Assembly: GCF_000004075.3 (NCBI RefSeq)
Contig: NC_026660.2
Location: forward strand, 5,084,001 to 5,148,000
Direction of reading: 5' to 3'
Length of the DNA stretch: 64,000 nt
Origin: Cucumis sativus
Taxonomy: Eukaryota; Streptophyta; Magnoliopsida; Cucurbitales; Cucurbitaceae
Below are positions 59,270 to 64,000 of the stretch, in pieces. Both the position numbers and the translations under genes were made by a program. The notes below the pieces were generated by a model. The model saw only the letters and a list, made by a program, of their open reading frames with translations. It searched no databases and was not told the DNA's origin. How positions within the stretch are numbered: position 1 is the stretch's first letter; every line of letters starts with the position of its first letter.

Positions 59270-59620
59270 AGCGGGAGGACAATAACTGAAGAAACAAGAG
59301 GTTTAGGGCCTTAACCCCTCAACTGCGGAGTGGGGGTTATTCAAGAGTAGTAGTTCGAGAAGGAGCCTAAATGCTTCGCACCCCCAAGTATTTACCCACC
59401 ATGAGCACATTCGCCACTAAGTAGACCTACAACTTGTTGTGATACATTTAGGGATAGACATAAATCCTTCTGCCTATCCAGAGTGATAGCAAAGGGCACC
59501 CATTCTGCACCTTTCCAATCCAACTCCATACCTTGAATTGGGTACTTCGCCCTTCGAACATGTCCACAATATTCCTGTCTTATGGAACCGCTACGTGGAG
59601 CTTCGATAATTCTTTGTTGA
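59270..59620 (-). other. Coding-like fragment of unknown origin flanked on one side by MITE copies
   Basis: A patch clearly richer in GC than its surroundings. On the minus strand an open frame from about 59630 to the stop at 59392 reads with natural-looking composition, including RSGSIRQEYCGHVRR, MELDWKGAEWVPFAI and LDRQKDLCLSLNVSQQ. The N-terminal part of the longer frame (59630-59709) is only translated MITE sequence. I do not recognise the protein. It may be captured transposon coding sequence or a gene fragment. Confidence 0.4.
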
Positions 59621-59885
59621 ATTATAGTTGCAAATTTAGCAATTAAATTCAAAATAATTAAGTATATAGCAACATTTAAAAAAATTGCAAATATAATAAA
59701 ATTTGTCAAATTCTATCAATGATAGAGTATATAACTGATAGATCATGTTGTAAAAATTGGTCTATCACCGATAGATCATACAAGTCTATCAGTGATACAA
59801 GTCCATCAACGATAGTTTTACTATATTTGCAATTTTTTTAAAAAATGTTGCTATATCCTTAATTATTATTCCGGTCATCAATTAC
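59620..59885. mobile_element. MITE of the 'tgatag' family, complete-looking
   Basis: Inverted arms of about 45 bp: left 'taattaagtatatagcaaca' then 'tttaaaaaaattgcaaatat'; right arm the reverse complement ('atatttgcaa', 'tgttgctatatccttaatta'). The interior is built of short 'ctatcagtgat / atcaatgatag' palindromic motifs. Confidence 0.65.
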
Positions 59886-59974
59886 AATTACCTTTTTTTT
59901 TTCCATGGAAATCATGGAATAGGCCCACTCTCTTTGGAAGCGTAGTTGAGGTTTAGTATTGAGAAATTGCAATG

Positions 59975-60240
59975 AACGACTATTTTAGCAATAATAATTA
60001 AGGATATATCAACATTTTAAAAAATTGTAAATATAACAAAAATATCACTGATAAACTTGTATCGCTGATAGACTTCATATGGTATATCAGTGATAGACCA
60101 ATATTTATAACATGGTCTATCAATAGACTTATATGATTGATAAAATTTGACAAATTTTGCTATATTTGTAAATTTTTTAAAATTGTGCTATATACTTAAT
60201 TAATTTGAATTTAATGACTAAATTTGTGACTATCCCTTTA
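59975..60240. mobile_element. MITE of the 'tgatag' family, second complete-looking copy
   Basis: Same organisation as 59620-59885: left arm 'taattaaggatatatcaaca' then 'ttttaaaaaattgtaaatat'; right arm 'tttgctatatttgtaaattt' then 'gtgctatatacttaatta'. The interior has repeated 'tgatagac' motifs. The two copies are about 90 bp apart, in the upstream region of the PHAX gene. Confidence 0.65.
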
Positions 60241-60582
60241 GTATTTTGACACATATTTGTGTGAATAGTGATTATTTATTAAAATAATATTAATTAAAAT
60301 TTTTGTGGATTTAGCAGTAAATATATATATATTTTTCAATAAATAAAAAGAAAAACCCTAAATAATATTTCGTCTTCCTCCTAATGCATCAGTACTGAGC
60401 AAAACACCATTTCTTCCTTTCTCCCTTTTTCCTTCTTCTTCAATCTTCATATCTCCTTCCAAACTTCTCTACTCTAAACCCACGATCCCACGCCCTCTCC
60501 CCCGTAGTCTCCATCGCTCTCTCCCTTAAGATTTCCCGTTAAAGCTTCACCGCCACTCCATTAATTCTTCTCCACTTTCTGG

Positions 60583-61129
60583 GTAAGTTTTATGATTGCA
60601 TTTGAGGTTTCCCATTTCCATCGCTCTCTCCCTTATGATTTATTGTATCTGCTGCTCTCACTATTCGAGTTCATTTGATTACTGGGAGGCTGTTGACTAC
60701 ACTTATTGTACTTGTTTTGAAGCTTTGATTGTTAAGGATATGGATTGTTTTAGTTTATTTATGCTCAAATTTGTAGTTACCGTATTGAACTAAATCTTGT
60801 TACAGTGTTGGCAACTAAATCTTTCATCTTTGTATGAGCTTAATAAGAGACTCTTGATCTCTCCTAGGCCTTGATGTGGGCGCATACTTTTGGAGAAAAG
60901 AGAGGAAACAAATGTTTTGACAACCAATTTTGACATTTTACTGTTGAGTAATTTTTATCTCACTGAGCGCCCAAAAGCTATGCAAGTGTTGATTTCATTT
61001 CCGTCTTGCTATCCTGATAATTTCAAGTTGCAGTTTATATATGTTCCCTGATATTTTCTCTAGGATGTTTGATTATTTTATGAAATCCTTTGTTTCTCTG
61101 AATAAGGAGTGTCTGATTATTTTATATAG
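60583..61129 (+). other. Probable 5'-leader intron of the PHAX-domain gene
   Basis: A strong donor (CTGG|GTAAGT at 60582/60583) follows the CT-rich leader, and an acceptor (TTTATATAG at 61129) lies four bases before the first ATG. No coding exon is seen between them. Inferred from splice signals only. Confidence 0.5.
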
Positions 61130-61132
61130 TTG

Positions 61133-63506
61133 ATGTATCTTATGGATGGACAAGAGAACATACTTGAGGCCATATATGAAGACGATAAGTTGGAAAATGA
61201 TGATGTTGAAATGGCCGATGTGGAGGAAGGGGAGTTCATTGACGACAATATCAATATAGAGAAAAGCAGTTTTACAGATGTCCAAGCACCAAGTACGGAT
61301 CAGAGAAGTAAAAATCGTAAACATCGGACAAAGAAAAAGAAGAACAAAAGAAAGTCAAGCGAGCCAGGTTCAAATGGCACTGATATAAACAGGTTACGTG
61401 GAATCTTCTAATCATGTTGTATATGCAATTGCATGGAAAAAGAAGCAATATTGCAAGCTTTCTTGAGATGCGTTTTTTGTTTGGAAATCCATTTTAGTTT
61501 TGCCAAGTAATTGTAGATTTAACAGGAGTTTTTACTCTGGTTGCTATGTTATTGTGCTGATTTCCGTGTTTTCTCAGGTTTGTGTTGAATGCATGCAGAC
61601 TTTTGAAAGAGAAAAAATCGTACATGGTGTACACTGCTGTAGGTTGTCTTGGAGTCTCTGCATTAAGCGAACTTATCAAAGAGGTATTATGATTTTCTTG
61701 TAACCTGATAAAAGAATATTTTGTTTGATTGAGTGATAAAAAATTATGACTTATACATTAGTATTAGTTTGAAAACTTCCCTTCTGTTTTTTAAAGTTCT
61801 GTTTGAAAGTGAATTGAATTGACCAGCCACTAACCAAACCAACATAATTGAGTTTCATCGGTTTTCCCTTTTGGTTTGCATTCAGCCCCCTAGTGAGTAC
61901 AACTCATGAATTATTTTACTGTTCACTACAGCACTATGCCTTTGCTCACTACTTTTTGTATCCTCGGTACTTTGCCTAGGGCCACAAGCAATTGCCTTCC
62001 TGGTAAAAGTGAATTTCTTTAACTTAATTTTTGAGTTTTGACTGACCTGCCTAGACATGGCCATTCACGTTGGAATTGACTTGTGGGCTTGGGCTCATAA
62101 GCAAAGAACAAGACTCATAAGCAAAGTACATCGATTTTGTCCAACATTGGAGAATTTTGAAATACCAAGAGGGTATAAAATACCAAGGTGTGTTAGGTGT
62201 GAGACTAAAGTATTTTGGTGGTGATAGCATAACTCTATCACCACAAGCGCGCCTTAGTATGTCAGGTCGGATAACCGCGCTTGTGCGAAAAAGAATCAAC
62301 TTTTTATTTTCTATACGTTTGATTTTATAACTCCTATTTGGCAATTAAACATTTTGCTTTTTACAATTAATATTTTTCTCCATTTCCTACCTGTTGGAAA
62401 ACCCTACCTGGCCGTTTTCTTTTCTTCCTCTTTATCTATCATCATCTTAATCCAGATTTGGGTACCCGAAAACCATCTACTCTCTGTTCTTTAATCTTGT
62501 TCTTGATCTTGATTCTATTCCTTGTTCCGACGAGTGCACGTCGAAATAAGGAAGCTATGTTAACCTTAAGGAGCAACCGGCATTTGATTGGCACCACGGT
62601 TGTGCCAAAATTGCTTTCAAGGTAGTTGTTCGTCACAGCGCAGCAATTCCTTTTGAAATCTTATTAACAACAATTCACTCCAAACTCCAGTAAGTATCAT
62701 ACCACACAGCCACTCTTCATATTTAATCAGTATTATTTCCTACCCTTGCAGATTCTGTTGCTGAAGTCATTTTGCTCCCTTTAACCTTGTTCTCTGAGCT
62801 GTGAATCACCATTGCTGGACTACTACATCTGTGCTATATAAGTTGATGCTATTATCCCAGCATATATTGGTTATGATCTCTGTAAGATATTTGTACTTTA
62901 TTACAAAAAAAACCTTTAGTATTAATCGCAATTTACAATCAATCTTTTCCACTCACTTCCCTGAAAATACTACACCTGATTATTTTCACTGAATCCGGAC
63001 TTCGTCAAAATGCTCTTGGAAGTTTTAACATGTACATTTAATTGGAATGCCCAAACTAAATTTGCAGCTCAGTTGTGCATGTCCTATCATACTTTTCATC
63101 TTGGGGTTTGAGATTTGCTTTCATGTGAACTCTTGAAAATCTGTTCACTTTTAAAAATTTATAACCGTTTGTCAAATTCTTTATATGCAGAAGAGCCCTT
63201 GCCTTGCTTTTCCCCTTTGAGTTACTGATGATGCTTAACTAGAGATAGGCAGCATAGTTAATCAATGGTTGATTTTGCTTGTAATTGTTTTAGCATTTTT
63301 CTTCTTTTACAATACAACACCCTATGATCTTATGTGCACAAGTTGACATGTCGGAATACCAGGTCAATGCAGTTCAAGCTTGTGGAGGTCAGATGACTGC
63401 AGATGGCAGGCGCTTTCGGACGGGAGGTGGCATATTATGGAGCATCATCAAAACCCGGGAACCAAATGCCTACAAAGAGATAATGAAACGTGCAAAAGAG
63501 TTTGAG
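61133..63506 (+). CDS. PHAX RNA-binding-domain protein (snRNA export adaptor-like), 5' part
   Basis: Nuclear protein related to PHAX, the adaptor that exports capped U snRNAs. Three coding exons are visible: 61133-61392, 61578-61683, 63363-63506 (GT/AG, in phase, 170 codons), continuing past the last donor towards or beyond the right edge. An acidic N-terminus (ILEAIYEDDKLENDDVEMAD) is followed by a basic stretch (RKHRTKKKKNKRKSS, nuclear-localisation-like). The PHAX domain then begins in exon 2 (RFVLNACRLLKEKKSYMVYT, then TAVGCLGVSALSELIKE) and continues in exon 3 with VNAVQACGGQMTADGRRFRT and GGGILWSIIKTREPNAYKEI. Start: ATG 61133 is first after the leader splice; ATG 61142 (MDGQENILEAI) has the better context and may be the real one. 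Later exons could not be identified before the window ends. Confidence 0.85.
62060..62700. mobile_element. Probable LTR-type insertion in the last visible PHAX intron
   Basis: A block of different composition within the 1.7 kb intron. It includes 'gtccaacattggagaatttt', 'aaataccaagrg'-type direct repeats at 62160 and 62178, a GC-richer hairpin-like section ('gtgatagcataactctatca' 62221-62240; 'aagcgcgcc...ccgcgctt'), and 'tctctgttctttaatcttgt' / 'ttgatcttgattctattcct' / 'tgttccgacgag' as often seen in plant LTR leaders. No gag-pol is present, so a solo LTR or small TRIM is the likeliest reading. Confidence 0.35.
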
Positions 63507-64000
63507 GTATTTAACAAGACCCTTGTGACATACTTTATAACTCGAAAAACCTTTACGTGTTTTTTCCTTTATTCTTATTAAAATAAGTGCTATTCTTATT
63601 TTGGCCACATAAAAAAAAAATACTATCAATATTCCTAGAGGACACTTCTAAAATTTTTCATTGTGAAGACAAACTTTTTCATCTTTTCAAACCTTTGATT
63701 TTATTCAGAGTGGGCTCAGTTTCCTAAGCCCGTTTCTAACGTTTGAAATTGCTGAGCTTATTTACTCTCTGTTTTCTTTCTTTCTTCTTTTCTTTTGGAT
63801 TTTAATTGTATTTTGAAGAGTTGAACACGTACTTTTGAAGTATTGTAAACTCCGTCTCACAGTATAAGAAGTTAGGCATAAGATTGTTGTTTTCTAGTCA
63901 TGGGATGCTCAAACTCCTTTGGCCAAACAAGGTGTAGAGTTCACAACCCTGTTTTCCCAACTACTTGCAGCAAGCACCCCCTCTGATGTTAGAATAGAAA

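Larger units (their letters stand above)
57502..60400. other. Intergenic region between the divergent CLB1-like and PHAX-domain genes
   Basis: About 57502-57850 is the CLB1-like leader/promoter. The rest is AT-rich and carries several mobile-element relics, listed separately. About 60375-60582 is CT-rich and probably the 5' leader of the PHAX gene. The plus frame at 57598-57828 is not supported as a gene. Confidence 0.5.

Noticed and set aside
63971..63997. Possible terminal PHAX exon after 'cttgcag' near the right edge (QAPPLMLE then stop)
   Set aside because: Does not resemble the sequence that follows the PHAX domain in the family; too short to support.
1..64000. Search for tRNA, rRNA, known plant microRNA sequences, CRISPR arrays and organelle insertions
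   Set aside because: Nothing matching was noticed by eye; hairpin miRNA genes cannot be excluded without folding and small-RNA data.

Overview
The window is plant nuclear DNA from a eudicot. It is AT-rich, its genes have GT/AG introns, it carries long AT and GA microsatellites, and it holds fragments of LINE and MITE elements. The protein sequences and the recurrent AT-rich inverted-repeat elements suggest a cucurbit (Cucumis-like); that assignment rests on memory, not on a search. No rRNA, tRNA, CRISPR array or bacterial-type operon was seen.

Layout. 1-767 (-): 5' end of a GAUT1-type pectin galacturonosyltransferase gene, running off the left edge. 768-2005: its upstream region, ending in an array of TGGGC-rich repeats. 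2010-6360: two long, diverged copies of an AT-rich element. 6480-8377 (-): a decayed, 5'-truncated LINE, followed by half of a MITE. 8580-15562: long upstream region of an AGL6-type MADS-box gene (15563-20138, +, 8 exons, 247 aa). 21412-29524 (-): a SOC1/TM3-clade MADS-box gene (7 coding exons, 221 aa, 6.2 kb first intron) facing AGL6 tail to tail. 36010-41431 (-): a URT1-type RNA uridylyltransferase (6 exons, 750 aa). 43729-44799 (+): an intronless class-I carboxylesterase-like protein lacking the catalytic serine. 46334-48298 (-): an intronless receptor-like kinase with about 270 residues inserted in its activation segment. 52957-57501 (-): an SMP-C2 lipid-binding protein of the CLB1/synaptotagmin type (11 exons, 507 aa). 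61133-63506 (+): 5' part of a gene with a PHAX snRNA-export domain, running off the right edge.

The gene order is an old eudicot syntenic block. From memory, AGL6, SOC1, URT1, the carboxylesterases and the kinase are neighbours on Arabidopsis chromosome 2 (At2g45590-At2g45660). GAUT1 and CLB1 lie with the AGL6 paralogue AGL13 on the duplicated block of chromosome 3 (At3g61050-At3g61130). This window carries both gene sets together.

The genes do not form a pathway. The two MADS genes concern flowering and floral identity; the others concern cell-wall pectin, mRNA tailing, membrane contacts, signalling and snRNA export. The points most worth following up are the esterase without its nucleophile, the tryptophan-pair insert in the kinase, the site-II-like array upstream of GAUT1, the nested 2 kb duplications, the MITE family, and a coding-like fragment lodged next to two MITEs.
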